A DNA stretch of 64,000 nt from CALGDE01 sp964655355 (GCA_964655355.1 CAZZMD010000001.1:62001-126000); one strand, 5' to 3'; counted from the stretch's first letter, positions 1 through 9,306 are shown. Made by a program: numbers and translations. Notes: generated by a model not told the origin, from the letters alone.

Positions 1-692
1 AATAATTCAAAGGCATCGTCCAAGGTTTGGCGGGGTGCAGCCGCCTTGGAAGGGGATGGGGGCTGGGTCGCGGGTTCAATACGGGTTTCATCCGTGGGAT
101 CCAGCGCTAATGCCGCCGCGGCAAACTCCTCGTCCTGCAAATCCCCATCAGCACCCCCATCCGCAATGGTCGGTTGAATTGCCGTTTCCACCACCTGCCC
201 CACAATCTTTTGCAACTCCGCAAAGTTCATGCGCGGCTGTTGGACGGGCGGGGCGGCCGGCTTCGGCGGGGGAGACGCCGGTGCGGCAGTGGGTGGAGGG
301 GCAATGGGTTCAGGGGCGATCGCCCTAGGCAAAGCAGGTTGTGACGGGGTCTCCGGCTCCAAATCCTCCGCCACCGGTAATGGCACACCACCGGCTAGGG
401 GCATCGTCGATCGCCATTCCGCCTCCGATTCGCCCATGGCCCACCCTTCCACGGTGACCTGAGCTTCCACTTGGCTAAGCCCCAGCTTATCCAACCCCCG
501 TTTCACATAGGCTTGGATTTTGGTTTGGTCCGGCGCCAGGATGCCCAAAAACGCAATCACCAACCCTTGGGCGCGATCGCGGGTGACCTGGACAGAAATC
601 CCATCCTTATGGAGGGGGCGCGACATCACCGCCGCGATCGCCTCCGGACTTCCCTGGCGGGCCAAATTTAAAAGCTGGGTCACATTTGCCAT
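1..692 (-). CDS. Cyanobacterial protein with N-terminal repeat-type domain, partial (runs off left edge)
   Basis: The frame is open from an ATG (MANVTQLLNL) to the window edge, about 230 residues, so the C-terminus is missing. Residues 5-99 form a compact alpha/beta-looking domain (GSPEAIAAVMSRPLHKDGI ... W) that also occurs at the start of the protein at 7400-8548 and twice in the CapA-type protein. After residue 100 the chain is low-complexity Pro/Ala, then acidic. By analogy with the paralogue a membrane segment may follow beyond the edge; this is inference. It starts 41 bases after the mltA stop on the same strand, so co-transcription is plausible. The region just before the ATG is an 11-bp tandem duplication with no good Shine-Dalgarno. 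Function unknown. Confidence 0.8.
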   Translation of the reverse strand, partial: MANVTQLLNLARQGSPEAIAAVMSRPLHKDGISVQVTRDRAQGLVIAFLGILAPDQTKIQAYVKRGLDKLGLSQVEAQVTVEGWAMGESEAEWRSTMPLAGGVPLPVAEDLEPETPSQPALPRAIAPEPIAPPPTAAPASPPPKPAAPPVQQPRMNFAELQKIVGQVVETAIQPTIADGGADGDLQDEEFAAAALALDPTDETRIEPATQPPSPSKAAAPRQTLDDAFEL

Positions 693-695
693 AGA

Positions 696-717
696 GTTAC
701 CAGTTAGTTACCAGTTA
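696..717. repeat. Tandem duplication, 2 x 11 bp, in front of a start codon
   Basis: The unit GTTACCAGTTA occurs twice in perfect tandem between the mltA stop and the start codon of the left-edge gene. It occupies the place where a ribosome binding site would be expected. Confidence 0.85.
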
Positions 718-733
718 CCGCTTGTCTGCTTAC

Positions 734-2086
734 CTAGTTGGTCTCCCGCAGCAGGAGATAGTAGAGCCGCCCCCGAGAGCCCGTCACCCCCGCCCGAGCG
801 CCCGCCCGTGGACCGGTGCCCATAAAGTAATCGGCACGACCGGGACCAATCATGGCGCTACCGGTGTCCTGGTCGAGGACAAACCGGTTGACCCGATGAT
901 ATTCAATCCGCCCAGCGCTGTTTACATAGGGCAACGACGTATTCACCAAGGCGATCGCCCCCGCCGGCATCAAACTGCGATCGGTGGCAATGGAGCGATC
1001 GGCGGTCACCGGTACATTTAGATTGCCCCGAGCCGGCGATCCATGCGTCTCCCGAAAGAAAATAAATCGGTGATTGCGGGGCAAATAATTATTCATTTCC
1101 CCAGGATTTTCTCGGAACCATCGGGTCATCACCGGCAAAGTCATCCCCTGGCGCGGCAGCCGTCCATCCTTGGCAATCTCCGCCCCAACGCTGATATAGG
1201 GATAGCCATTGTGGCCCGCAAAGCCCACGGAGGTGACGGTACCGTCCGTAAGCTGCAACCGGGCGGACCCTTGGATATGCACCAAAAATGCCTCCAAGCG
1301 ATCGCGCAGCCAAATCAACTCGGTGCCCTTGACGACGCTCTCGGTACCTTCCCCATTTCTCCCTTCCAGCTCCTCACGGGTGGGATAGGGCTCCTGCCAC
1401 TGGTCGCGATCGCGGGGCAGGGCATACAGGGGATAACGAAATTCTTCCGTACGGGTGCGGCTCGCCCGATAAATGGGCTCAAAATAGCCGGTGTAATAGA
1501 CCTCCCCATTGCCATCCCGTCCGACAGAGGCATATAGCTCAAACTCCCGAGCGATCACCTTTTGTAAATCCTGAGCCGATCGCGCCGAGGCCACCAACTG
1601 TCGGAAGCGCCGCAAACTACGCAGCACCCGAGCATGGGTCACCCCCTCCACCGGATAATCCCGATAGGCTTCCCGCGAACTCGCCGTTTGCATATAGCGC
1701 AGGCTGTAATCGATGGATTTGAGTAAGTTCTGGCGATCGCCCCGGCTGCCGAAAAGCTGCCAATCCATGCCCAAAGAACCGCCCACTGGCAATGCGATCG
1801 GGTCAGCCAAGGGAATTTCTACATCGTTACTTATAGGCTTACCGTCGGGGGCCGTCGCCTCAGGGTTCGGCGGCGGCTCGTCCTTTAGGGGGGTAAGGCT
1901 AGCGGCGATCGCCCCTTTATGGGCGAGGGGATGGGCGAGGGCACGGCGGGGGCTCGTCATTTCCCCAGCAGCTCCCGTTAAACCGAGGGAACCTAACCCC
2001 AAGGCGATCGCCAAGCTAATCCCCAGGGGACGTTTAGGGGAGGGTTTGGAAGCACGACTCAAAAGCTTACGCATGGACTGACGCAT
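734..2086 (-). CDS. mltA: MltA-type lytic murein transglycosylase
   Basis: About 450 residues. It cleaves the MurNAc-GlcNAc glycosidic bond of peptidoglycan with 1,6-anhydro product formation (family knowledge). The N-terminus is basic followed by a hydrophobic stretch (LGISLAIALGLGSLG), so it is exported or anchored. The MltA domain shows YYTGYFEPIY, and the C-terminal 3D-type barrel carries LDQDTGSAMIGPGRADYFMG, where the Asp of the D-T-G segment matches the family's catalytic aspartate. An upstream TTG at 2116 is in frame. I prefer the ATG at 2086 (or 2074) because it puts the signal sequence near the start. It is followed closely by the left-edge gene on the same strand. Confidence 0.9.
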   Translation of the reverse strand: MRQSMRKLLSRASKPSPKRPLGISLAIALGLGSLGLTGAAGEMTSPRRALAHPLAHKGAIAASLTPLKDEPPPNPEATAPDGKPISNDVEIPLADPIALPVGGSLGMDWQLFGSRGDRQNLLKSIDYSLRYMQTASSREAYRDYPVEGVTHARVLRSLRRFRQLVASARSAQDLQKVIAREFELYASVGRDGNGEVYYTGYFEPIYRASRTRTEEFRYPLYALPRDRDQWQEPYPTREELEGRNGEGTESVVKGTELIWLRDRLEAFLVHIQGSARLQLTDGTVTSVGFAGHNGYPYISVGAEIAKDGRLPRQGMTLPVMTRWFRENPGEMNNYLPRNHRFIFFRETHGSPARGNLNVPVTADRSIATDRSLMPAGAIALVNTSLPYVNSAGRIEYHRVNRFVLDQDTGSAMIGPGRADYFMGTGPRAGARAGVTGSRGRLYYLLLRETN

Positions 2087-2524
2087 AGACGGACATGGTG
2101 TGTGTGGGATGAGCAAACAGGGTGAGTAAATCTCGCGAGGTCTCGCAAGGTCTCGCGTTCTGGAGTCGATGACCCAGTTACCGCAAGGATTGAAATCAAC
2201 GGGAATCAGTGCCGTGGGGCGATTGTTCGCCGTCAGTCGCCGTCAATTGGTGAGGCTATTAACGTTTCACAAACGTTTCACAGCACCGCCAACATCATGA
2301 CTCAATCAACATCAAATTTAATTGTTTTTTACAAACTCAGTTATCCCCACCGGCCAGAAGTCTAGACTGTCCAGTGCTCCATCAAAGTATCTACCTAGCG
2401 TACTTCCCAGCCTCAGGAACCATAGGGCTCCTTCATGTCACAAGGCAATTGATTAGCGTGACTCAAGGGGTTGCAGCCGCTAGGGGTCTCCGCTTTTATC
2501 CCAACCCCACTCCCTTGGAGGGCA
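2087..2524. other. Intergenic region upstream of mltA with two short direct-repeat arrays
   Basis: No gene is seen in these 440 bases. At 2131-2157 a 10-bp unit (TCTCGCGAGG, TCTCGCAAGG, TCTCGCG) repeats about 2.7 times. At 2261-2281 AACGTTTCAC occurs twice, 11 bases apart, one helical turn. In mltA orientation this reads GTGAAACGTT twice and could be a regulator site, which is inference. The 3' end of the small gene at 2525 borders the region. Confidence 0.6.
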
Positions 2525-2779
2525 CTAGAAGGAGCGATCAATGCTGGAGTTGAAAATGGGCTCCACACGAATAGCCGCCACCTGGGAGGGGCGCACCACC
2601 ATATATTCTCCCTGCACATTCTGGATGGGGACGCTGATAAAGGCGGTGGAGTCGGCTTTGGGGACCAGCTCGCTGCTATACCACTTCTGGAACGCTTGGA
2701 TGCTGCCAAAGCGGACTTCTTCGCGGTGGCCGCCAGCCAGCATAAGGTGCACAGCAAATTCGTCGGGGGTTCTAGCCAT
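2525..2779 (-). CDS. Conserved small cyanobacterial protein of unknown function
   Basis: 84 residues, MARTPDEFAVHLMLAGGHRE..., soluble, with no signal peptide or membrane segment. The sequence looks well conserved: a regular alternation of hydrophobic strands, and core text such as LMLAGGHREEVRF and GEYMVVRPSQVAAIRVEP resembles small conserved hypothetical proteins I remember from many cyanobacteria. It stands alone, with no same-strand partner close by. No function can be assigned. Confidence 0.75.
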   Translation of the reverse strand: MARTPDEFAVHLMLAGGHREEVRFGSIQAFQKWYSSELVPKADSTAFISVPIQNVQGEYMVVRPSQVAAIRVEPIFNSSIDRSF

Positions 2780-2930
2780 AGGACAATGGATGCAGTTCCA
2801 AGGGTTGGTGTCTGACGGGGTTATTTATCAGGTTGATCATCAGAAGAATCCGTTGGGTAATCCGTGGGGGGCGATCGCCCGAATACTCTGAATAGTCCTG
2901 AATAATTCAAACCAAGGGTAACCGATCAGA

Positions 2931-2954
2931 CCGGCTTTAGGGCCGGCTTTAGGG
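2931..2954. repeat. Tandem duplication, 2 x 12 bp
   Basis: CCGGCTTTAGGG is perfectly duplicated in the leader region of the trmJ-like gene, about 70 bases before its start. Confidence 0.8.
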
Positions 2955-3022
2955 CAGACCACAGCAGGCGGGCCGCCGTTACAGCCCAAGCTAAATTAAT
3001 GAGACTTGATGGGACCGAAAGA

Positions 3023-3907
3023 ATGGCGTCGAAATCGGACGGGCTGGACGGCGTGCGGATTGTGGTGGTGGAACCGGCGGGACCGCGCAATGTGGGATCG
3101 ATCGCCCGGGCGATGGCTAATTTTGGGCTGTCGGAATTGGTATTGGTCAATCCCCAGTGCGATCGCCTCAGCCAGGAAGCGCGAATGATGGCGGTCCATG
3201 CCAAAGACATTTTGGAAACAGCGCAGGTTGTGGATTCGGTGCCGGATGCGCTGGTTGGATGTCAGCGGGTGGCGGCTACTTTGGGACGGGAGTTTGCAGG
3301 GCGGGTGCCCGTGGAGGCGATCGCCCAAGTCGCCCCCTGGCTGCTGGGCCAAGACTCGCCGGATCAACAAAAATCCAATCTCCAAAAATCCAATCTCAAG
3401 AGCGCGATTCTATTTGGACGGGAAGACCATGGGTTAAGCAATGACGATTTGGACTATGCCCAGCGATTGGTGACCATTCCCACCGGGGCGGAGTATGCCT
3501 CGTTAAATTTGGCCCAGGCGGTGGGGGTCTGTGCCTATGAATTACGGCAGGCAACATTACGGCAGGCAAGCCAAGAGATATCGCGATCGCCAATGCCCCA
3601 GCCAACTTCTACGCCGTCGGCCAAGTCGATCATTGAGGAGGCTCCCCCCTTTGAACAATTGGAGGGGTTTTATGGGGATTTGGAGACATTGCTGTTAGAC
3701 GTTGGCTATCTCTATCCCCACACCGCCACCCAACGCATGAAGACCTTTCGTAACTTGCTCCACCGGGCAACACCAACCGTCCGCGAAGTGGCCATGTTGC
3801 GGGGGATTTTGCGGCAAATGCGCTGGGCGATCGCCCATCCGGACGCCCTAGGGTCATCCCCTGCCGCCCCCCCTGACGGAGCAGAACAAAGTGGGGTAGG
3901 GGATTAG
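3023..3907 (+). CDS. trmJ: TrmJ/TrmH-family (SpoU) tRNA 2'-O-methyltransferase
   Basis: SPOUT-fold RNA methyltransferase using SAM. By family it would 2'-O-methylate nucleotide 32 of the tRNA anticodon loop. Seen: the family start VRIVVVEPAGPRNVGSIARAM near the N-terminus, and the knot motifs ILFGREDHGLSNDDL and IPTGAEYASLNLAQAV that bind SAM. The C-terminal third (FEQLEGFYGDLETLLLDVGYL ... LRGILRQM) is the usual helical extension of bacterial TrmJ. An ATG 24 bases upstream (2999) is also in frame. I chose 3023 because a GGGA-type purine run precedes it. A short Ser/Pro insert separates catalytic domain and tail. Confidence 0.88.
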   Translation: MASKSDGLDGVRIVVVEPAGPRNVGSIARAMANFGLSELVLVNPQCDRLSQEARMMAVHAKDILETAQVVDSVPDALVGCQRVAATLGREFAGRVPVEAIAQVAPWLLGQDSPDQQKSNLQKSNLKSAILFGREDHGLSNDDLDYAQRLVTIPTGAEYASLNLAQAVGVCAYELRQATLRQASQEISRSPMPQPTSTPSAKSIIEEAPPFEQLEGFYGDLETLLLDVGYLYPHTATQRMKTFRNLLHRATPTVREVAMLRGILRQMRWAIAHPDALGSSPAAPPDGAEQSGVGD

Positions 3908-3930
3908 GCTAGAATGCCACCCAGAACAGA

Positions 3931-5640
3931 ATGGGTTTACGGATCTGGGGGCGAACCATTTTGGCTGGGAACGATCAATCAGGGAACGAGAGAGCGGGGA
4001 ATGATTGGTCCGCCCAGGGGACGCCGGTACCGGGCGCGTCAACCTCGGCCGGGCGATCGCCGCGCTCCGGATCGTCAACCCAAATTCCACCCTTTTCCGC
4101 CCAGCCTTCGGCGGGCTTGCCCCGGAGTCTGCCCCAGGGCCTGCCCCAGAACCTATCCCAGCCCCTACCACCCGCGCCCATCCCAGGCAGTCCCAGGGCC
4201 GTAACTCCCGATCCCCCACTGCCCCCCCGAAATCCCCAACGGCGATCGCTCCCGGTTAAACGTAAACTGACTTTGCTTCAGAAGCTGGTGCTAGGTCTGG
4301 AATCCCTAGTGGTGGCGATCGCCGCCAAACTCCCAGATTCCGCCGCCCAAAAATCTCGAACTCGTCAACAGCGCCCCTCTGTGTCTCCCCCTCCCGACCC
4401 CCGCGATCAACAACCTTTCGGCCGCTTTCCCCTGTCCCAAGGCAGCCAAGTCCCAGACGTGACGCCCTCCCGCAGCTCGCTGCCCCCCCGCAGTTCGCCG
4501 TCCCCCCGGTATGCCCCCCTACCAGATCCTTTTGCGACGCCCCCCACGCCCGAGCCTACGACGCCCGAGTCCCCGACGCCCTCCCCCAGCGATCGCCGTC
4601 GGTCTCGCCAAGGAGGCGTTACTCCACTCTGGCTGCAGGCCGTCCGCACCGGCATCGTCGGCATTGGCCTCGGGGCAATTGTCGGAACGGTGATGTTGGC
4701 GATCGACCCCGCCACCCGTCAAACGGCGGCCCCCAGCTCATCGAACCTCCCCCTCCGCCCCGGCGAAATCGACCCATCGGGGCTTCCCGACACCGTCCAA
4801 ACCAGTGCCAACGGCACGATTCCCGCTGCGAATCCCTTCACGAAACAGAGCGACGCCTTACAGAAAAAGGTGAAAGCCGTTGTGGAAAAGTACAAGGGAT
4901 TAAGTGCCCGGGTCGCGGTGGTGGATTTGGATACGGGGGATTATGCGGTTTGGAATGATACCGTCTCCTCCCGCGCCGCCAGCACGATTAAAGCGCCAGT
5001 GCTAGTTGCATTTTTCCAGGACGTGGATGCAGGAAGAACCGCTTTGGATCAGCCCATCACCTTAGAAAAACGCTTGCTGACCGGGGAAGCGGGCGTGCTG
5101 CAATATCAACAACCGGGCACCCAAATTACGGCGTTAGAAGTGTTGAACAAAATGATTGTGATCAGCGACAATGCCGCCACCAACCTGGCCATTAACCACC
5201 TAGGGGGTGCCGCCAAACTCAACGATCGCTTCCGGCAATGGGGGCTCCAGGAAACCACCATCCGCACCTGGCTACCGGACGTCGGCGGCACCAACACCGT
5301 CACGGCGCGGGATATGGCCCTATTGTTCTATCGCCTCCATCGCGGGGAATTGGTGAGTTTGCGATCGCGCGATCGCCTATTGGCCATCCTGCGCAATACC
5401 CGCAATGCCAGCCTTCTGAAACAGGGCATTGGCCGGGGCGGGACCCTCGCCCACAAAACCGGAACCTTGGGCAGTACCCTGGCGGACGTCGGCTTAGTGG
5501 ATACCCCCAACGGTCGACGTTATGCGATCGCGGCGATCGTCCACCGCCCCCGCAATGACGGGCGTGCCGGTCAGCTGATTCGGGAACTATCCCGGGTGAC
5601 CTATCAACATTTTTCGAACCTAAAACCCCTGGCGCGTTAA
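3931..5640 (+). CDS. Class A beta-lactamase-related serine hydrolase with long Pro/Ser-rich N-terminal region
   Basis: 569 residues. The C-terminal domain (about 300-569) has the three penicillin-recognising motifs: S351-T-I-K, S412-D-N and H508-K-T-G. It is therefore an active-site serine enzyme of the beta-lactamase/DD-peptidase superfamily acting outside the membrane. A single membrane segment lies at about 237-258 (GIVGIGLGAIVGTVMLAI), preceded by some 235 low-complexity Pro/Ser/Arg residues. These contain a short hydrophobic island at 115-134 (LLQKLVLGLESLVVAIAAKL). Whether it hydrolyses beta-lactams or trims peptidoglycan cannot be told. Many cyanobacteria carry such chromosomal enzymes. 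The next gene starts 42 bases downstream. Confidence 0.88.
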   Translation: MGLRIWGRTILAGNDQSGNERAGNDWSAQGTPVPGASTSAGRSPRSGSSTQIPPFSAQPSAGLPRSLPQGLPQNLSQPLPPAPIPGSPRAVTPDPPLPPRNPQRRSLPVKRKLTLLQKLVLGLESLVVAIAAKLPDSAAQKSRTRQQRPSVSPPPDPRDQQPFGRFPLSQGSQVPDVTPSRSSLPPRSSPSPRYAPLPDPFATPPTPEPTTPESPTPSPSDRRRSRQGGVTPLWLQAVRTGIVGIGLGAIVGTVMLAIDPATRQTAAPSSSNLPLRPGEIDPSGLPDTVQTSANGTIPAANPFTKQSDALQKKVKAVVEKYKGLSARVAVVDLDTGDYAVWNDTVSSRAASTIKAPVLVAFFQDVDAGRTALDQPITLEKRLLTGEAGVLQYQQPGTQITALEVLNKMIVISDNAATNLAINHLGGAAKLNDRFRQWGLQETTIRTWLPDVGGTNTVTARDMALLFYRLHRGELVSLRSRDRLLAILRNTRNASLLKQGIGRGGTLAHKTGTLGSTLADVGLVDTPNGRRYAIAAIVHRPRNDGRAGQLIRELSRVTYQHFSNLKPLAR

Positions 5641-5682
5641 CCTGGATCCTGTCCTAAATTTCCGGTTTTTCCTGCCCCACCC

Positions 5683-7320
5683 GTGCCAGCCTCCCCCTTC
5701 GCCGACGAAACGGTTTTGTTTGATGCGGTATCGGCGGATCCCGATGCCATCCCCACCATTTTCGCGTTCCCCAACACCTACACCGTCGGCATCACCAGCT
5801 TGGGCTATCAGGTGGTGTGGGCGACGTTGGCCGGTCGCGCCGATATGGACGTGGCGCGGCTGTTTATGGATGCCCAAGAACCGTTGCCGTCATCGCCGGA
5901 ATTATTGGGTTTTTCCCTCTCTTGGGAACTGGACTATGCCAATGTGCTGACATTGCTAGAGCGGCTCGGCATCCCCCGCAAAAGTCGCGATCGCACCCAC
6001 GAGCACCCGATTATTTTCGGCGGCGGGCCCGTTCTTACGGGCAACCCCGAACCCTTCGCCGACTTTTTTGATGTCATCCTGCTTGGCGACGGGGAAGTCA
6101 TCCTGGATGAATTTATCGAGGGTTATCAATCGGTCCGCGGGAGCGATCGCGACACCCAGCTCGAAAAACTAGCCCAACTCCCCGGCATTTACGTCCCCCA
6201 GCTCTACACCGTCGACTACACCGCCCCCGACGGGGCGATCGCCGCTATCCGACCCGTCAATGACGCTGTTCCGGCGATCGTCAAAAAACAAACCTATCGG
6301 GGCAACACCCTGTCCGCCTCCACGGTGGTTACCCCCCAAGCGGCGTGGGAAAACATTTTTATGGTGGAAACGGTGCGAAGCTGCCCCGAAATGTGTCGCT
6401 TCTGCCTCGCCAGCTACCTCACCCTCCCCTTCCGCACCGCCGACCTAGAACAATCGTTAATCCCCGCCATCGATCGCGGCTTTGCCGTCACCAATCGCAT
6501 CGGCCTACTGGGGGCATCGGTCACCCAACATCCCGAATTTGACACCCTGATCGATCGCCTCGCCAGTCCGACTTATGACGGTATGCGCCTCAGTGTTTCC
6601 TCCGTTCGCGCCAACACCGTCACCGAAAAATTTGCCCGCGTCCTCAGCCAACGGGAGTCGCGATCGGTCACCATCGCCGTTGAAAGTGGATCCCAACGCA
6701 TTCGCAACATCATCAACAAAAAACTAGAAACCGACGAAATCATCACCGCCGCCCAACAGGCCAAAGCCGGCGGTCTCAAAGCGATGAAACTCTACGGTAT
6801 GGCGGGGCTACCGGAAGAAACCGACGATGATTTACAAGCCACCGTCGACCTAATGCTGACCCTAAAAAAAGCCGCCCCCGGTCTCAAATTGACGTTAGGG
6901 TGCAGCACCTTCGTCCCCAAATCCCATACCCCGTTCCAATGGTTCGGCGTCAATCCCGAATCCCAAAAGCGCCTAAAATTCCTTCAGAAAAAACTACGCT
7001 CCAAGGGCATTGATTTCCGCCCCGAAAGCTATAAATGGTCCATCGTTCAAGCCTTAATTTCACGGGGCGATCGCCGGCTGACCCCGCTGCTCGAAAAAGT
7101 CCGTGAATACGGCATGGGCAACACCGACCACCCCGATCACATCTCCACCGGCACCTACCGTCGCGCCTTCAAAGACAGCAAAGGTAGCCTCCCCCCCCTG
7201 GACTACTACGTCCATCGCAACTGGGATCTAGACGAAATCCTCCCCTGGCAACACCTGGAGGGGCCAATCAGTTTGCCCGCACTACAAAAACATCGGGAAA
7301 CGGCGATCGCCCAAGCCTAA
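5683..7320 (+). CDS. B12-binding-type radical SAM protein
   Basis: 545 residues from a GTG start. The N-terminal half looks like the cobalamin-binding-like domain of the B12-radical SAM class (FAFPNTYTVGITSLGYQVVW; FGGGPVLTGNPEPFADFFD). It is followed by the radical SAM core with C234-PEM-C238-RF-C241, the CxxxCxxC ligand set for the 4Fe-4S cluster that cleaves SAM. The text resembles the conserved cyanobacterial group annotated as B12-binding domain-containing radical SAM protein, whose substrate is not established to my knowledge. It ends just before a hairpin that terminates the opposite-strand gene. The pair with the upstream hydrolase may be an operon. Confidence 0.85.
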   Translation: MPASPFADETVLFDAVSADPDAIPTIFAFPNTYTVGITSLGYQVVWATLAGRADMDVARLFMDAQEPLPSSPELLGFSLSWELDYANVLTLLERLGIPRKSRDRTHEHPIIFGGGPVLTGNPEPFADFFDVILLGDGEVILDEFIEGYQSVRGSDRDTQLEKLAQLPGIYVPQLYTVDYTAPDGAIAAIRPVNDAVPAIVKKQTYRGNTLSASTVVTPQAAWENIFMVETVRSCPEMCRFCLASYLTLPFRTADLEQSLIPAIDRGFAVTNRIGLLGASVTQHPEFDTLIDRLASPTYDGMRLSVSSVRANTVTEKFARVLSQRESRSVTIAVESGSQRIRNIINKKLETDEIITAAQQAKAGGLKAMKLYGMAGLPEETDDDLQATVDLMLTLKKAAPGLKLTLGCSTFVPKSHTPFQWFGVNPESQKRLKFLQKKLRSKGIDFRPESYKWSIVQALISRGDRRLTPLLEKVREYGMGNTDHPDHISTGTYRRAFKDSKGSLPPLDYYVHRNWDLDEILPWQHLEGPISLPALQKHRETAIAQA

Positions 7321-7329
7321 ACATCAATC

Positions 7330-7366
7330 AAAAAGCGATCGCCCCAGAAATCTCCAGGGCGATCGC
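7330..7366 (-). terminator. Rho-independent terminator made of two HIP1 sites
   Basis: Arms GCGATCGCCC and GGGCGATCGC pair perfectly over 10 bp around a 12-base loop. On the minus strand the hairpin is followed by T5, so it terminates the gene at 7400-8548. It sits 34 bases past that gene's stop, between convergent genes. Confidence 0.85.
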
Positions 7367-7399
7367 CTCACCATCAAACAGGTCCGCGCAGGCTAATGA

Positions 7400-8548
7400 T
7401 TACTGAGCATTGCCTTGAGCGTAGGCCAGGTTTTGCTCGTAGGTGGGAATACGATCCTGAGCCGTCGCATAATTCGCATCGGTCTCCGGCACCTGCTTCA
7501 TCGCAGTCACCGCCGCCTGCCATGCTTGCGCCACCGCCGCCCATTCCGCCGGGGTCTGGGCAGTTTGGGTCAACTCAGACGCCTTAATCGCCTCCCGAAC
7601 ACCGACGTTAAATGGAGGTTCTGTAGGAGCCGTAGTTGCCGCAGGGGCCGGGGCATTTTGAGGAGCCGCCGGTGCGGGTGCCTCAGGGCTAGGACTTGCA
7701 GCAGGCGCTTCCGGTGCAGCCGCTACCGGGCTCTCCGCAGGCGCAGGACTGTCCGCCGCGGCCGGAGTTTCGCCAGCAGCAGGCGCGCCGTCTTCAGGGG
7801 CAGCAGCCCCCTCTTCCGGAGCAGCAGCAGGGTCAGCGGGCGCATCGGGATCCGTCGCAACAGCCCCGGTCGAGGGCGGGAAATACTGACGAACCGGATC
7901 CGGCAACTGAGCAATCACCGAATCAAAATAGCCTTCCCGATAGAAGTACCAACCGCCCCCTAACAGGGCAGCCAGCAACAGCAACAGCACGATCGGCGAC
8001 GTAGTTGCCTTTTTCTTCTCCGGCTTAGGACTGGTTTCATCCTTCAAATCCATTGGTTCATCCCCTGACATATCCCCATCGGCATCCATGGAATCCAGCC
8101 CCATCGGGTCCCCCCCAGGCATATCCCCCATATCCATACCGCCATCATCCGGCAGATCCATATCATCGATCGCATCGATGGGCGGCGGCGGCTCGATGGG
8201 GTCATCGATTTGAGAGAGACTACCGGTATCGCCAAACGTCACGCCACCGCCCTCAGATAGGACGATTTCTTCAGTCCACTCCGACAAGAGACTGCCCTGT
8301 TGACGCCAGTCCACCTGCACCGATCGCAGGGACGACACATCCAGCTCCAACATCCCTTTTCGGATGAAGGCCACAACCGCTTCACGGTTCACAGGCTGCG
8401 CCCCTTCTAGGGTGACCAGGAGGGTATCGCCTTCCTCCTGGGCGCTAACTTCAATGCCCTTACTCTGCAAAGAGCGACGCATGAGGTAGGCGATCGCATC
8501 GGGATCCCCTTGCTTGGCACGTTCAAGATATGGATTAGATGAGGTCAT
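7400..8548 (-). CDS. Cyanobacterial single-pass membrane protein with N-terminal repeat-type domain
   Basis: 382 residues from MTSSNPYLERAKQ; an upstream in-frame start at 8590 is less likely. Residues 4-97 form the same domain as in the left-edge protein and in the CapA-type protein (PDAIAYLMRRSLQSKGIEV ... EW). Then come an acidic Gly/Asp/Met stretch and a basic patch, followed by a single membrane helix (IVLLLLLAALLGGGWYFYR). After a long Ala/Pro/Glu-rich linker the chain ends in a short helical segment rich in Ala, Gln and Trp (about 310-382). The topology suggests a cytoplasmic N-domain and an outer C-terminus. Function unknown. It has its own terminator and stands alone. Confidence 0.82.
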   Translation of the reverse strand: MTSSNPYLERAKQGDPDAIAYLMRRSLQSKGIEVSAQEEGDTLLVTLEGAQPVNREAVVAFIRKGMLELDVSSLRSVQVDWRQQGSLLSEWTEEIVLSEGGGVTFGDTGSLSQIDDPIEPPPPIDAIDDMDLPDDGGMDMGDMPGGDPMGLDSMDADGDMSGDEPMDLKDETSPKPEKKKATTSPIVLLLLLAALLGGGWYFYREGYFDSVIAQLPDPVRQYFPPSTGAVATDPDAPADPAAAPEEGAAAPEDGAPAAGETPAAADSPAPAESPVAAAPEAPAASPSPEAPAPAAPQNAPAPAATTAPTEPPFNVGVREAIKASELTQTAQTPAEWAAVAQAWQAAVTAMKQVPETDANYATAQDRIPTYEQNLAYAQGNAQ

Positions 8549-8928
8549 CGAAACACGAGTTAGGCAAAGTGGCCGAGGGTCGAAAAGCAATGGGTTTAGG
8601 ACTGCCGGATGCGGCTTAGGGTTTCCTAAACGCCGAAAAACTATGACTACTTTATCGCCTAAGCCCTAGAGAACGTCCACTCCCTTGACACACTATTCAC
8701 AAGGGAGCGTTTTCAGGGGGGCTGATCCGGGGGTCAATCCAGGCTAAAATTCTCCCCCGAGCGGGACCGATTCCCCTTCGCCACACCCCGTCCCGATGTC
8801 GGTCCATCCTTCACAAGTTTTTGCAGCACAAGTTTTTGCAGCAAAGCCGATGAATTGCGAGACAATCAAAGGCTAGACCCGTCCGAGTGCGTTCGCTGTT
8901 GTTTCCCGCCCTCTCCTGCGCCCTACCA
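8549..8928. other. Divergent intergenic region with inverted repeat and tandem duplication
   Basis: This is the promoter region shared by the divergent genes on either side. At 8680-8687 and 8700-8707, CTCCCTTG and CAAGGGAG are perfect inverted repeats with a 12-base spacer, a candidate operator or hairpin. At 8812-8841, CACAAGTTTTTGCAG is duplicated in tandem. No other gene is visible. Confidence 0.6.
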
Positions 8929-9306
8929 ATGAGCACCGCCTGCCACATCATCGTCGAGAACAGCCCCATTGTTATCTACTACAGCCGCAACGGTTCTCCC
9001 CAGAAACTCCTACCCGTGTTAAATCGCTTTCTGGAGAAATTCTGGCAGGAGCGCGAGAGTGTGGGGGAAAACGTCGATACCCCCGGCTGCTTGGTGGCGC
9101 AAATCGTTGTGCGGTTCGGCTTTGAGAGCTGTGAGGATGATTTTTCAAATTTGCGAGTTAATACGTCCTACGATCCCCAGGTGGACTATCTCTACCATGT
9201 GGGGGCCGATCGCCGGGTTAGCGTTTGGATCCCAGATGCACAATATCGCCGTCAACCGGAGGACGGGTTGGGGGCCTGCAATCCCTTGGATTTGAGCACC
9301 GTCTGA
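8929..9306 (+). CDS. Conserved cyanobacterial hypothetical protein
   Basis: 125 residues from MSTACHIIVENSPIVIYYSR. An in-frame GTG at 8887 would add 14 residues. The sequence is compact and mixed alpha/beta with several aromatic and charged residues (VDYLYHVGADRRVSVWIPD), and has no signal or membrane helix. The text feels like a cyanobacterial family I have seen annotated only as hypothetical. It precedes folB by 245 bases on the same strand, probably with a separate promoter. Confidence 0.72.
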   Translation: MSTACHIIVENSPIVIYYSRNGSPQKLLPVLNRFLEKFWQERESVGENVDTPGCLVAQIVVRFGFESCEDDFSNLRVNTSYDPQVDYLYHVGADRRVSVWIPDAQYRRQPEDGLGACNPLDLSTV

